Part shown: positions 8,397 through 17,067 of the stretch, piece by piece
Position numbering within the stretch: the stretch's first letter is position 1
How the letters are laid out: each line of letters begins with the position of its first letter
From: Pseudomonadota bacterium
GTDB lineage: Bacteria > Pseudomonadota > Gammaproteobacteria > Burkholderiales > Chitinibacteraceae
Direction: 5' to 3'
Length of the DNA: 58,328 nt
Assembly (NCBI GenBank): GCA_026399755.1
Contig: JAPLQI010000062.1
Location: forward strand, 1-58,328
Translations under genes and position numbers: made by a program
The notes under the pieces: model-generated
Database searches by the model: none
The model's input: only the letters and a program-made list of their open reading frames with translations
What the model was told of the DNA's origin: nothing

Positions 8397-9248
8397 TCAA
8401 CCTTTCACCGCGCCTGCCGTTAAGCCACGCACAAAGTATTTACCGGCAAAGACATACACCAAAATGGTTGGTAAGGCCGCGATAATGGCCGCAGCCATAT
8501 CGACGTTGTATTCTTTGACTGATGTGGAAGTATTCGCCAAATTATTTAACCCTACCGTAATCGGCTGGCTATCCCCCGCTGAAAACACCACACCAAATAA
8601 GAAATCATTCCAAATATTGGTGAATTGCCAAATCAGCGTCACCATAATAATCGGCGTCGACATGGGCAAAATAATCTTAAAAAAGATGCGCCAGAATCCT
8701 GCACCATCCAGCCTTGCCGCTTTGATTAGTTCATCCGGAATACCCACATAGTAATTTCTGAAAAACAAGGTGGTAGATGCCAAGCCACAAACGACATGGA
8801 CAAACACAAGGCCGGTAGTCGAGCTGGCAATCCCTAGCCAGCCCAAGGTTTGCGCCATAGGCAAGAGCAATACTTGAAATGGCATAAATACGCCAAATAA
8901 AATCATGGCAAAAACAATTTCTGATCCTTTAAAGCGCCATTTAGCAAGCACATAGCCATTAATCGCACCAAGCGTAGTAGAGATTAATACGCCAGGAATC
9001 ACCATTTTGACTGAGTTAAAGAAATAAGAAGATAAGCCATGGCATTCCACGCCAGTGCAAGCAGATGACCATGCTTTACTCCAAGCTTCAAAAGAAATGG
9101 AGCTAGGAAAAGAAAGTAAATTGCCACTTCTAATTTCATCTAAGTCTTTAACTGAGGTAATAAACATCACATACAGCGGCAATAGATAATAAAGTGCCGC
9201 CAAACACAGCAAGGTATATAGCAGGGCACGGCCTATTTTATTCGCCAT
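8397..9248 (-). CDS. gtsC: Sugar ABC transporter permease (second, MalG/GtsC type)
   Basis: A 283-aa inner-membrane permease with six predicted helices. The EAA loop that docks to the ATPase is ELIKAARLDGAGFWRIFFKIILPMS split across GIPDELIKAARLDGAG and the following LP, about residues 170-195. It starts with an 11-bp overlap on the upstream permease gene, so translation is likely coupled. Together with the gene upstream it forms the membrane channel of the importer. The gts name follows from the resemblance of the binding protein in the same operon to Pseudomonas glucose-binding GtsA and is less certain than the family assignment. Confidence 0.88.
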   Translation of the reverse strand: MANKIGRALLYTLLCLAALYYLLPLYVMFITSVKDLDEIRSGNLLSFPSSISFEAWSKAWSSACTGVECHGLSSYFFNSVKMVIPGVLISTTLGAINGYVLAKWRFKGSEIVFAMILFGVFMPFQVLLLPMAQTLGWLGIASSTTGLVFVHVVCGLASTTLFFRNYYVGIPDELIKAARLDGAGFWRIFFKIILPMSTPIIMVTLIWQFTNIWNDFLFGVVFSAGDSQPITVGLNNLANTSTSVKEYNVDMAAAIIAALPTILVYVFAGKYFVRGLTAGAVKG

Positions 9249-10152
9249 TTTTCTTGCCTCGCAATTCTGAATAAAGATAAGGCACCACTAGCGCAGCAAC
9301 GGTGGCTAACATCATCATTGAGCTAGCCGCTCCTACGCCCATTTGCCCGCGAGTAAAAGCCATGGCGTACATAAAGGTGGCAGGCACATCGGAAGAAAAG
9401 CCCGGCCCACCGCCTGTTAAGGCCATCACCAAATCGAAACTCTTAATGGCAATATGCGACAAAATCATCAAGGTAGAAAAAAACACCGGCCTTAATGCTG
9501 GGAGAATGATTTTCCAATAGATTCTAGGTAAAGAAGCACCATCAATTTGCGCGGCTTTTAATATGGAATCATCCACTCCACGCAAGCCCGCCAGAAACAA
9601 AGCCATTACAAAGCCCGATGATTGCCATACGCCCGCAATCACCACGGTATAAATCGACATATCAGAATTAACTAACCAATCGAAAGTAAAACTAGTAAAG
9701 CCCCAGTCATGCATCAGTTTTTCAAGCCCGAGGCCGGGGTTTAACATCCATTTCCATGCAGTACCCGTCACCACAAAAGATAAAGCCATTGGATAGAGAT
9801 AAATTGTGCGTAATACGCCTTCACCACGAATTTTTTGATCTAGAAAAATAGCCAAACCAATACCAATCGCCATGCCACTGCCAATAAATAAACCTGCAAA
9901 AATAAATAAATTTTTAACAGCCACCCACCAACGCTCATTTTCAAATAGTATTTGATATTGCGCCGTACCCGCCCATTCTAAATTGGGCATTAATCTTGAA
10001 ACGGTAAATGATAAATAGCCATTCCAAAGAATAAAGCCATATAAAAAAACCAGCGTAAGTAAAAATGAAGGCGCTAATACGAGGCGCGGCAGCCAACGCT
10101 CCGCGAAGCCATATTGTGCTTCCTGAGCCGATGTAGACATTGTTTGCTCCAA
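9238..10152 (-). CDS. gtsB: Sugar ABC transporter permease (first, MalF/GtsB type)
   Basis: A 304-aa CUT1-family permease with six predicted helices and the EAA motif SILKAAQIDGASLPRIYWK (about 197-215). It follows the binding-protein gene after 108 bp that hold a branched stem-loop, and overlaps the next permease by 11 bp. It forms one half of the heterodimeric channel for the sugar delivered by the periplasmic binding protein. The N-terminus (MEQTMSTSAQEAQ) may start at the second Met (codon 5); the sequence does not decide. Confidence 0.88.
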   Translation of the reverse strand: MEQTMSTSAQEAQYGFAERWLPRLVLAPSFLLTLVFLYGFILWNGYLSFTVSRLMPNLEWAGTAQYQILFENERWWVAVKNLFIFAGLFIGSGMAIGIGLAIFLDQKIRGEGVLRTIYLYPMALSFVVTGTAWKWMLNPGLGLEKLMHDWGFTSFTFDWLVNSDMSIYTVVIAGVWQSSGFVMALFLAGLRGVDDSILKAAQIDGASLPRIYWKIILPALRPVFFSTLMILSHIAIKSFDLVMALTGGGPGFSSDVPATFMYAMAFTRGQMGVGAASSMMMLATVAALVVPYLYSELRGKKNGE

Positions 10153-10180
10153 GGCTTTTTATGAGAGAAATAGACAGAAA

Positions 10181-10249
10181 AACGGGGCATCTAGCAGTCT
10201 GTTGAGCTTAGAAAAAATCGCCTAAGCCCGGCAGCCTAATCGCCCCGTT
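10181..10249 (-). promoter_or_regulatory. Intercistronic stem-loop after the binding-protein gene
   Basis: Outer arms AACGGGGC (10181-10188) and GCCCCGTT (10242-10249) enclose an inner hairpin GCTTAG/CTAAGC (10206-10227). It lies between the binding-protein and first permease genes, where such structures often stabilise the upstream mRNA segment or partly terminate transcription, giving more binding protein than permease. There is no T run. The role is inferred from position. Confidence 0.5.
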
Positions 10250-10260
10250 CATTACAGCAT

Positions 10261-11505
10261 TTATTTAACCTTTGCTGCTGCCGCTAATTTCACGCTTGCT
10301 TGCTGAGCAGTCATTGAATCGTCATTCCAAAATTGCGAGATGATATCTGCCACTGCGCCTTGGGTGGCCGACTGCATGGCCATACCATGTGCCCATGATG
10401 GCAGTAATGATCCTTTGGCCGAGGTGGCTTTAAAATCTTCAGCTGATTTCTTGCCGCAATCATCAAACTTAGCCATATCCATACCTTGGCGTACCGGAAT
10501 AGAGCCTTTGTTTAGATTGAAAACCTCTTGGAAAGCGGGGCTCATCAAAGTGGCCGCTAAGTCTTTCTGCCCTTTTTCAGCGTCTTTATTTGGCAGTTTA
10601 AACATGGCAAAGCTATCGATATTAAAGGTGTAAGCCGCTGCGGTGCCAGGCGCCGCTACACAGAGGAAATCTTTACCCGGCACTTTACCAGCCGCGAGGA
10701 ATTCCCCCTTAGCCCAGTCGCCCATAATTTGCATCGCGGCCTTGCCATTAATAACCATGGACGTGGCTAAGTTCCACTCGCGCCCTGCTGAATTTTTATC
10801 GGTATAAGGTTTGAGCTTTTTATAGGTAGTCAGCGCCTTAATCATATTGGCGCTTTTTATAGTGGCAGGGTCTAGCTGAATAAAAGCTTTTTTATAGAAA
10901 TCACTGCCACCTACACCCAGGGCTACCGCTTCAAATACCGTGGCATCTTGCCAAGGCTGGCCGCCATAGGCTAGTGGCTGTATACCGGCTTTTTGTAAGG
11001 CAGCCGCAGTAATAAAGAACTCATCCCACGTATTCGGTACTTTGGCATTGGCTTTTTTCAGCAAATCAGGATTCACCCAAAGCCAATTGACGCGGTGCAC
11101 ATTGACCGGAGCCGCGACATAGCTGCCTTTGTATTTCATCACATTGGCAACAACGGGCGGCAGCAATTTGTCCCAGCCTTCTTTTTTAGCCACATCGTCT
11201 AAAGAAGCCAACACCCCTTCATTACCCCACTCCTGAATGGATGGCCCTTTAATTTGAGCTGCAGCAGGTGGCTGGCCTGACACCACGCGAGTTTTAAGCG
11301 CCGTCATCGCGTTGTCCCCTGCCCCGCCCGCCACCGCAAAGTCTTTCCACTTATGGCCTTTGGCTTCAAGCATCTTTTTGAGCTCTACGGCAGCCTTTGC
11401 CTCTCCACCCGAAGTCCACCAGTGCAATACCTCAACATCAGCGGCATGTACGGAAAACGCAATCGAAAAACTCGCCGCTAATAAACTCACCTTCAGTTTC
11501 TTCAT
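10261..11505 (-). CDS. gtsA: Periplasmic sugar-binding protein, probably glucose (GtsA type)
   Basis: A 414-aa solute-binding protein with a signal peptide (MKKLKVSLLAASFSIAF, cleavage VHA/ADV). The mature N-terminus VEVLHWWTSGGEAKA and the later segments AAQIKGPSIQEW, NVHRVNWLWVN and GGQPWQDATVFE are as I recall them from glucose/mannose-binding GtsA-type proteins of Pseudomonas; Trp pairs of this kind line the sugar site in that family. The ATG at 11505 has AAGGA at good spacing; the open frame continues 29 codons upstream without a signal sequence. As first gene of the importer operon it directs sugar to the two permeases and the ATPase downstream. Glucose is inferred; mannose or another aldose remains possible. 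Confidence 0.87.
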   Translation of the reverse strand: MKKLKVSLLAASFSIAFSVHAADVEVLHWWTSGGEAKAAVELKKMLEAKGHKWKDFAVAGGAGDNAMTALKTRVVSGQPPAAAQIKGPSIQEWGNEGVLASLDDVAKKEGWDKLLPPVVANVMKYKGSYVAAPVNVHRVNWLWVNPDLLKKANAKVPNTWDEFFITAAALQKAGIQPLAYGGQPWQDATVFEAVALGVGGSDFYKKAFIQLDPATIKSANMIKALTTYKKLKPYTDKNSAGREWNLATSMVINGKAAMQIMGDWAKGEFLAAGKVPGKDFLCVAAPGTAAAYTFNIDSFAMFKLPNKDAEKGQKDLAATLMSPAFQEVFNLNKGSIPVRQGMDMAKFDDCGKKSAEDFKATSAKGSLLPSWAHGMAMQSATQGAVADIISQFWNDDSMTAQQASVKLAAAAKVK

Positions 11506-11623
11506 TACCGTATTCCTTGTGTGGGGTCCGCACCTTAGCTTGATGTGCTGCAGTGACTTTAGAGTGAGTACATTGTCATTTAAATGAGGCAAAATACGAT
11601 CGGGGACTTACCCTAAGGCAAAC

Positions 11624-11636
11624 ATACTACAAGTAC
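11624..11636. promoter_or_regulatory. Candidate operator dyad upstream of gtsA
   Basis: Imperfect dyad ATACT-ACA-AGTAC in the 166-bp space between the response-regulator stop and the gtsA start, about 120 bp before the gtsA ATG. LuxR/FixJ-type regulators bind short dyads of this size, and the adjacent regulator gene makes it a candidate site. Assignment is by position only. Confidence 0.25.
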
Positions 11637-11671
11637 CGTAAGAAAATACAGAATGTATTGAAATCTAGCGA

Positions 11672-12280
11672 CTAGATTTCAGAAATTTGCACCCCTTTTA
11701 AAGAAGCAGCCAAGCCACCTGCAGAGCGTACTTTTAATTTGGTATAAATGCGGGCGCGATGCACTTCTACCGTTTTAATACTGATATCTAATTCATCAGC
11801 TATTTGCTTATTTAAACGACCAGTAAGCAGCTCACGCAACACTTCGCGCTCACGCGGAGTAAGGCTTTCTAGGCGCTCATCCAAGGATTGGCGAGCCGAC
11901 CATTTGCTGCGCGCTTCTTCATCTCTGGCTAAGCAATCTTCAATCCTGGACACCAGCAAGCTGTAATCACAAGGTTTTTCTAAGAAATCCATTACCCCAT
12001 CTTTAACTGCAGCAACCGCCATCGGTACATCTGCATGGCCAGTCAAGAAGATCACCGGCGGCAAATAAAAGGAGGTTTTTAATTCAGCATAGAGCTCCAA
12101 GCCGCTCATGCCCGTCATACGGACATCAATAATCAAGCAGCTATAATCTGCTGCATCGGCTTCGTTTAAAAAGTGTTCAGCCGATTCAAATCCAAATACC
12201 GGCCATTGATGTGCCTCAAATAAAATTTGTAGCGCATCACGAACAGCGGAATCATCATCAATTACAGCAATAGGACGCAT
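11672..12280 (-). CDS. FixJ-family response regulator
   Basis: A 202-aa two-domain response regulator. The receiver domain has the acidic pair Asp8/Asp9, phospho-acceptor Asp52 (LIIDVRMTG), Thr80 and Lys102. A LuxR-type helix-turn-helix occupies about 137-195, with LTPREREVL and IKTVEVHRARI. It should be phosphorylated by the kinase encoded just upstream (106-bp gap) and act as a transcription factor. It lies directly upstream of, and in the same direction as, the sugar importer operon, a layout like that of the glucose importer and its GtrS/GltR system in Pseudomonas, although that regulator is of the OmpR class. AAAGG precedes the ATG. The target operon is inferred from adjacency. Confidence 0.88.
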   Translation of the reverse strand: MRPIAVIDDDSAVRDALQILFEAHQWPVFGFESAEHFLNEADAADYSCLIIDVRMTGMSGLELYAELKTSFYLPPVIFLTGHADVPMAVAAVKDGVMDFLEKPCDYSLLVSRIEDCLARDEEARSKWSARQSLDERLESLTPREREVLRELLTGRLNKQIADELDISIKTVEVHRARIYTKLKVRSAGGLAASLKGVQISEI

Positions 12281-12386
12281 ACGATTACCTTTAGAAATAA
12301 TAATTACTCAGGAGAGCATCAAAAAATATCCACTTATATTCCCAGCAAAGGAAATGATAAATCAAAATTTTCCAATGGCTCAGTCC

Positions 12387-14684
12387 TTATGATAAAACAA
12401 TAGGAAGACGAAAAATAAAACAACTACCACCACCAGGGTTGGCTTGAATTTTTAAATGCCCCTGATGTTGTTCAATAACCGAACGGCAAATATTCAGACC
12501 AATTCCCATTCCCTCGGGTTTACTGGTATAAAAAGACTGGAATAACAAAGCAGGATTTTCAACCCCAGATCCACGATCCGCTACGCAAACTTCTAGGCCA
12601 TCTTTACAAGCATAAGCCGTTACTTTGATTTCCCTTTGCATAGGCGGGGTGTCAACCATCGCTTCCATGCCATTCTTAATTAAATTAAAAAGCACTTGTT
12701 CCAGCATTACACCATCCCCCATCACTTTGGGTAGAGGCTGAGCTAAATCCAGCACAATGCGGCTTTTATACTTTCTTGCCATAGGCTCAAGTAATTGCAT
12801 AGGCACCGCCAATAATTCAGCAAAATCACAAGGCTCACTACGCGATGCTCGCCGAGATGAGAAATTGCGAATCCCACTAATAATTTGCCCCGCGCGGCGC
12901 GCTTGCTCACCCATCTTGGCCAAAATATGCCGCACCGAATTCTGCTCATTACGCGATAAAATTTCTTCACCTGCTGCAGCATAGCCCGCAATTGCGGCTA
13001 GAGGTTGATTCAGCTCATGAGCAAGGCTGGAAGCCAACTCGCCCATGCTGACTAATCTGGCGGTATGTTGAAGTTTTTCCTCACGGCTGCGCTCGTCTTC
13101 GGCTTGTTGTCGGCGTTCAGTGATATCTGCGGCAATCTCTAGCCAAGCGATATGCCCATCCACCCACTGAATACGGCGACGTTGTACTAAAAACCAACGC
13201 CCGCTCACAGGGTCTTGCCGCTCTGCCTCCAAATTACCCAAAGGCAATAAAGGCCACATACAGCATTCGCCATCGGCAAACAGTGGAAAAGTATCGCTAT
13301 GGTGGCGATTTCGATAGCGCACTACGCCGCTATCGACATCAAACACAGAAACCGCTGCATCCAAGCCTTCTAGCACGGTGAGCAGCTGCTTACGCGATTC
13401 TGCCAAGGCTTCACGCTCACTCTTTAATTCGGTGACATCGTACAAAGAAGCCATCCAGCCTCGATGCTCTCCCCGCCCATCCACTAAGCGCGAGGAGTAA
13501 AGCCGCACATCAAAACGCTCACCATCACGGCGCATAAAACGCAGTGCAAAACCACTTACTGGGCATTCGCCAGAGAGCAAAGATTCCCAGGCACTTGCGC
13601 AAACACTCAATTCTTCGGGGGCCCAATAAGGCATGGGCGAGGATTTACCCAACAACTCCGCTTGAGTTCTGCCCACCATGCTGCAAAAAGCCAAATTGGC
13701 ATAAATTAAATGCCCAGATGTATTAATCGCCAATAAGCCCGTTGTGAGCGAATCTTCCATCGCCGCACGGAAACGCATTTCGTCTAATAAGGCATTTTCA
13801 GCATCTTGCCGCTGCCTCATTCGCTCACGCAATAAGCGTAGCGCCCAAAACAAAGCCACCAATAATATAAAAACCACGCCAAGCAACCAAAGCTGGGTAA
13901 CAGAAGTTTTTTCATGCCTTACGCTAGCTTGTAATTTAAGCCCGTGACCCAGTGGCTCAAAGCCGACAGCACGACTGATACCCGTATAATTGAGGTGTGC
14001 ATCACGCGGCGCCAACACATTGCCCTTGCCATCGAGCAAGGATAAATCATAGCGCTGAATCATCCACCAAGGCACACGCTGCTGCAAAATAGCGGGCAGC
14101 GCATAGGAAGCTAAAACAGAGCCAAGATAGACCGTACCTTTAAATATCGGTACAACCAGCATCATTTGCGGTACTTTAGGCTCACCCGCCATAATTACAT
14201 TTGAATACAAAACATAGCCCAAAGTAGCCGCACCATCGAGCACCTCCAATAAAAGAGGATCCTCCAAAGGCACGAGGCTTTGTGGGCGCGAGCTATACGC
14301 CGGCAAGCCCCAAACGCGATTACCCGATGAATTCACATAATCAACAGAGAGCATTTCTGGGGAGGCGCGCAATAAGCTATCCGCTCTGGCTCGAAAATCC
14401 TCTTCACGCAAAGCATTTGCGGCAATGCCATAAGCTAAGTTTTCAATCGCATTTTGATTGGTTTGTAAATGCAAACGCAGGCCTTGTTCTTGCCAAAGCA
14501 AATCCTGTGACAAGACCGTATCTTGAGCATTTCGGGCTTGACGATAATCCAGCCAAACAAAACTAGTGAGCGCTAATAGCACCAAACTAATTGAGATGTA
14601 GGCTAGCCACCATAACCAATGAGGGCCAATTCGACGCATTAGGGAGGAAATCATTTGTGGAGGATAGGGTGCATTGTGGCTCAT
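12387..14684 (-). CDS. PAS-domain sensor histidine kinase
   Basis: A membrane sensor kinase of about 765 aa. A first helix (about 23-44) and a second (about 268-288) bracket a periplasmic domain of about 220 residues, presumably the ligand sensor. Then come a PAS domain (from FRAAMEDSLTTGLLAIN), a second PAS-like region (from LLTVLEGLDAAVSVFD), a HisKA domain with the phospho-acceptor in SLAHELNQPLAAI, and a HATPase domain with NLIKNGMEA, DRGSGVENP and GMGIGLNI. Tail and layout resemble FixL/DctB-type kinases paired with FixJ regulators. The start at 14684 is chosen because an in-frame ATG at 14726 lies inside a terminator hairpin; ATGs at 14654 and 14639 remain possible. The signal sensed is unknown. 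Confidence 0.87.
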   Translation of the reverse strand: MSHNAPYPPQMISSLMRRIGPHWLWWLAYISISLVLLALTSFVWLDYRQARNAQDTVLSQDLLWQEQGLRLHLQTNQNAIENLAYGIAANALREEDFRARADSLLRASPEMLSVDYVNSSGNRVWGLPAYSSRPQSLVPLEDPLLLEVLDGAATLGYVLYSNVIMAGEPKVPQMMLVVPIFKGTVYLGSVLASYALPAILQQRVPWWMIQRYDLSLLDGKGNVLAPRDAHLNYTGISRAVGFEPLGHGLKLQASVRHEKTSVTQLWLLGVVFILLVALFWALRLLRERMRQRQDAENALLDEMRFRAAMEDSLTTGLLAINTSGHLIYANLAFCSMVGRTQAELLGKSSPMPYWAPEELSVCASAWESLLSGECPVSGFALRFMRRDGERFDVRLYSSRLVDGRGEHRGWMASLYDVTELKSEREALAESRKQLLTVLEGLDAAVSVFDVDSGVVRYRNRHHSDTFPLFADGECCMWPLLPLGNLEAERQDPVSGRWFLVQRRRIQWVDGHIAWLEIAADITERRQQAEDERSREEKLQHTARLVSMGELASSLAHELNQPLAAIAGYAAAGEEILSRNEQNSVRHILAKMGEQARRAGQIISGIRNFSSRRASRSEPCDFAELLAVPMQLLEPMARKYKSRIVLDLAQPLPKVMGDGVMLEQVLFNLIKNGMEAMVDTPPMQREIKVTAYACKDGLEVCVADRGSGVENPALLFQSFYTSKPEGMGIGLNICRSVIEQHQGHLKIQANPGGGSCFIFRLPIVLS

Positions 14685-14708
14685 CCCTATATGGTAAAAC
14701 CCTAGGTC

Positions 14709-14743
14709 AAAAAAATGCCGAAGCAATCTGCTTCAGCATTTTT
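14709..14743 (-). terminator. Terminator between yccA-like gene and sensor kinase gene
   Basis: Stem AAAAAAATGCCGAAGCA/TGCTTCAGCATTTTTA with one C-A mismatch and a 3-nt loop. On the minus strand it ends in T7, about 100 bp after the Bax-inhibitor-family gene. It separates that gene from the two-component system. Confidence 0.75.
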
Positions 14744-14846
14744 AAAGAGCACAACTTAAAACAAAATCCGATATGGCGCATTCCACAATATAAACAATTA
14801 CTTACAGAAAAACCACCATAAAGGATCATCACATCATCGTACTTAA

Positions 14847-15527
14847 TTAATCTCTGCTATTGCCGGTAAAAGCCATAATCAAATGCAAAAGACTCGTAAA
14901 TAAATTGTAGACGTTAAGATAAAGGCTGAGCGTAGCGCTCACATAATTGGTTTCGCCACCATTTACGATACGGCTAACATCATACAAAATAAAACCAGAG
15001 AAAATCATCACTGCAACGGCAGAAATCGTTAAAGACAGCGCAGGGATTTGGAAGAAAATATTAGCCAATGCAGCCAAAATAATCACCACCAAACCAATCA
15101 TTAAGAATTTCCCCATAAATGAGAAATCTCTCTTAGTGACCGTCGCAATCGTCGCCAAGGTAAAGAAAATAGCCCCAGTTCCAATCGCCGCCATTGCAAT
15201 CATTTCTGCGCCGTTGCTAAAGCGCAAAGCCATTTGCAACATTTGTGAGAGCCACAGACCCATAAAGCCGGTGTAGCCCAGCAAAATAAACACACCTAAT
15301 GCGCTTTCTTTGGTTTTTTCAATCGCATAGAAAGAGCCAAAGCTAATCGCCATAAAGACAATAAAGCCCATTAAAGGCGACATGCGGAACTGCATGGCAA
15401 CGCCTAAAAAAGCGCCGATGGCTGTTGGCACCATGGTGAGCGCCAACATAAAGTAAGTGTTACGTAATACGCGATTACGCTCGGTCGACAGCGCTGAGCT
15501 GCCATAAGCTGTGGTATTTAATTGCAT
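14847..15527 (-). CDS. Bax inhibitor-1/YccA family membrane protein
   Basis: A 226-aa inner-membrane protein with seven predicted helices, of the Bax inhibitor-1/YccA/YbhL family. Family features are the N-terminal NRVLRNTYFMLALTMVPTAIG, the central LLGYTGFMGLWLSQML and the last-helix region ILYDVSRIVNGGETNY with the conserved acidic residue after the sixth helix. E. coli YccA is a modulator of the FtsH protease; other members are proposed Ca2+-leak channels, so the role here is open. GGAGAG precedes the ATG. A terminator follows, and the gene appears monocistronic. Confidence 0.9.
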   Translation of the reverse strand: MQLNTTAYGSSALSTERNRVLRNTYFMLALTMVPTAIGAFLGVAMQFRMSPLMGFIVFMAISFGSFYAIEKTKESALGVFILLGYTGFMGLWLSQMLQMALRFSNGAEMIAMAAIGTGAIFFTLATIATVTKRDFSFMGKFLMIGLVVIILAALANIFFQIPALSLTISAVAVMIFSGFILYDVSRIVNGGETNYVSATLSLYLNVYNLFTSLLHLIMAFTGNSRD

Positions 15528-15595
15528 TATCGTGTCTCTCCATTCTCACGGACGGGCCGTGTATGTCAGATAGATGGGTGTACTTTAAAAAAGTT

Positions 15596-16663
15596 TCAAG
15601 GGGATAAAAAGAAAGATTCAATATCTGCAAATTTTACGAGTGCTAGCTCTTTTGGCGACCACTGCGGCTGATCATCCCTATCGATGAGTTTAGCACGCAC
15701 GCCTTCATGGAAATCACCATGGCGCAAACAATTTCTTGCGCCTAGCCATTCCATTTCTACCACTTCATCGTAAGAAAGGGACCGAGCCCGCTGCGCCATT
15801 TCCCACGTTAGATAAATAGAAGTAGGAGATCCCGCCGCTTGTAGCTCTGCAGCTAGTCGTAAAGCGGGTGCATCACCCTGATAATTTTGAATCCGCTCGC
15901 AAATAGCAAGCAAATCATCGCCAGCGCACATAGCCTCTACTTCATCCGCTAGGGGCAGCCACACCGAATCAGGCAAGGGGCAAGGCCAAGCCGCTGATAG
16001 CGCCGCCAAGGTGCCAGAAGCCAGCTCTGCATCGCGCGCACCCACGCCGCTCCACGGCAATTCTTGCAAAATGCCCATCAAGTCATTAAAGGCATGCGAT
16101 GGCAAAGCAAACTCGGCAGCACCAAAAGCCAAAGCATCTGCCGCATTCAGGCGACTGCCTGTGAGCGCCAATAAACGCCCCATCTGCCCCTGTAATTGTT
16201 GCAGCCAAAAACTAGCTCCCACATCGGGAAACAGGCCAATGCTGACTTCAGGCATGGCTAATACACTGGATTCAGTGACGATTCGATGGCTGGCCGCTGC
16301 AAAAATCCCCCAGCCGCCGCCCATTACAATGCCATTACCCCAAGCAATAACCGGCTTAGGATAGCGATGTAATTCTCGGCATAGATCATACTCATGGCGA
16401 AAGAAATCATCGCCTTCATACAAAAACTCTGGCTGATTCATGGCATGGTAAAGCGCACGAATATCGCCGCCCGCACAAAAAGCCCGCTCGCCCTCTCCGC
16501 GCACCAATACCGCTACCAGCAAGGGATCATTTCGCCAAGCCTCAATCTGCTCACGAATCTTCAAAACCATAGGCAAGCTTTGTGCATTTAGCCTGCTCGA
16601 AGCCAATAGAATTTCACCCAAAAACACGCCATTACTCAGCGCAATCTGCTGAAAATGCACCAT
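15596..16663 (-). CDS. 3-hydroxyisobutyryl-CoA hydrolase-like crotonase
   Basis: A 355-aa crotonase-superfamily enzyme. The oxyanion-hole regions are AFCAGGDIRAL (about 61-71) and VMGGGWGIFAA (about 113-123). The segment MPEVSIGLFPDVGASFWL carries the Glu139 and Asp147 positions that distinguish 3-hydroxyisobutyryl-CoA hydrolases from plain enoyl-CoA hydratases, and the length (about 350 rather than 260 aa) fits that group. The likely reaction is release of 3-hydroxyisobutyrate from its CoA ester in valine breakdown. No other valine-pathway genes lie nearby. The start at 16663 has AGAGAGAT upstream; the frame extends 20 codons further without support. Confidence 0.83.
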   Translation of the reverse strand: MVHFQQIALSNGVFLGEILLASSRLNAQSLPMVLKIREQIEAWRNDPLLVAVLVRGEGERAFCAGGDIRALYHAMNQPEFLYEGDDFFRHEYDLCRELHRYPKPVIAWGNGIVMGGGWGIFAAASHRIVTESSVLAMPEVSIGLFPDVGASFWLQQLQGQMGRLLALTGSRLNAADALAFGAAEFALPSHAFNDLMGILQELPWSGVGARDAELASGTLAALSAAWPCPLPDSVWLPLADEVEAMCAGDDLLAICERIQNYQGDAPALRLAAELQAAGSPTSIYLTWEMAQRARSLSYDEVVEMEWLGARNCLRHGDFHEGVRAKLIDRDDQPQWSPKELALVKFADIESFFLSP

Positions 16664-17067
16664 CTTTATATCTCTCTTTAAAACAAGGGGAGTGCTGCGA
16701 ATATTGATTAATACGAGGGGCAAGCATTACATAACAGCGAAAACACCATCTCAACATAAAACCCAAATCTCAAACCACGGAGGAAAAGGAGAACGCGGAG
16801 GGTCGCGGAGAAAAACAGAGGGAGACAAGGTTTTCTCCGTGAAACTCCATGCTGAAATGGTATTTTTGGTGCAAGTTGTTGCCCCATAGGCATCAAGTTA
16901 AGGCCAAAGCATAGCAAAAAAGCTGATTTTCATAGGGTGTGCAAGTCGTTTTTCTTGCGCACCGGCACTCGGTGCGCAACGACTACGTCGTTGTACACCC
17001 TATAAAACTCACTTCGCTCGCTCAAACATCCTCGCCGAAACGCCTTAGAAAAAATCAAACCAATCGG
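16664..17067. repeat. Intergenic region with family B and family A repeats
   Basis: This 404-bp gap holds no convincing gene. From about 16762 to 16855 there is a family B element (AAAACCCAAATCTCAAACCACGG split over ACCCAAATCTCAAACCAC and GGAGGAAAAGGAGAACGCGG, ending TTTTCTCCGTGAAACTCC). From 16933 to 17005 there is a family A palindrome (TAGGGTGTGCAAGTCG ... GTTGTACACCCTATA). The two types also sit side by side in the gaps at 26.4, 41.9 and 52.7 kb. Short reading frames crossing the region follow the repeats and are not considered genes. Confidence 0.7.
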
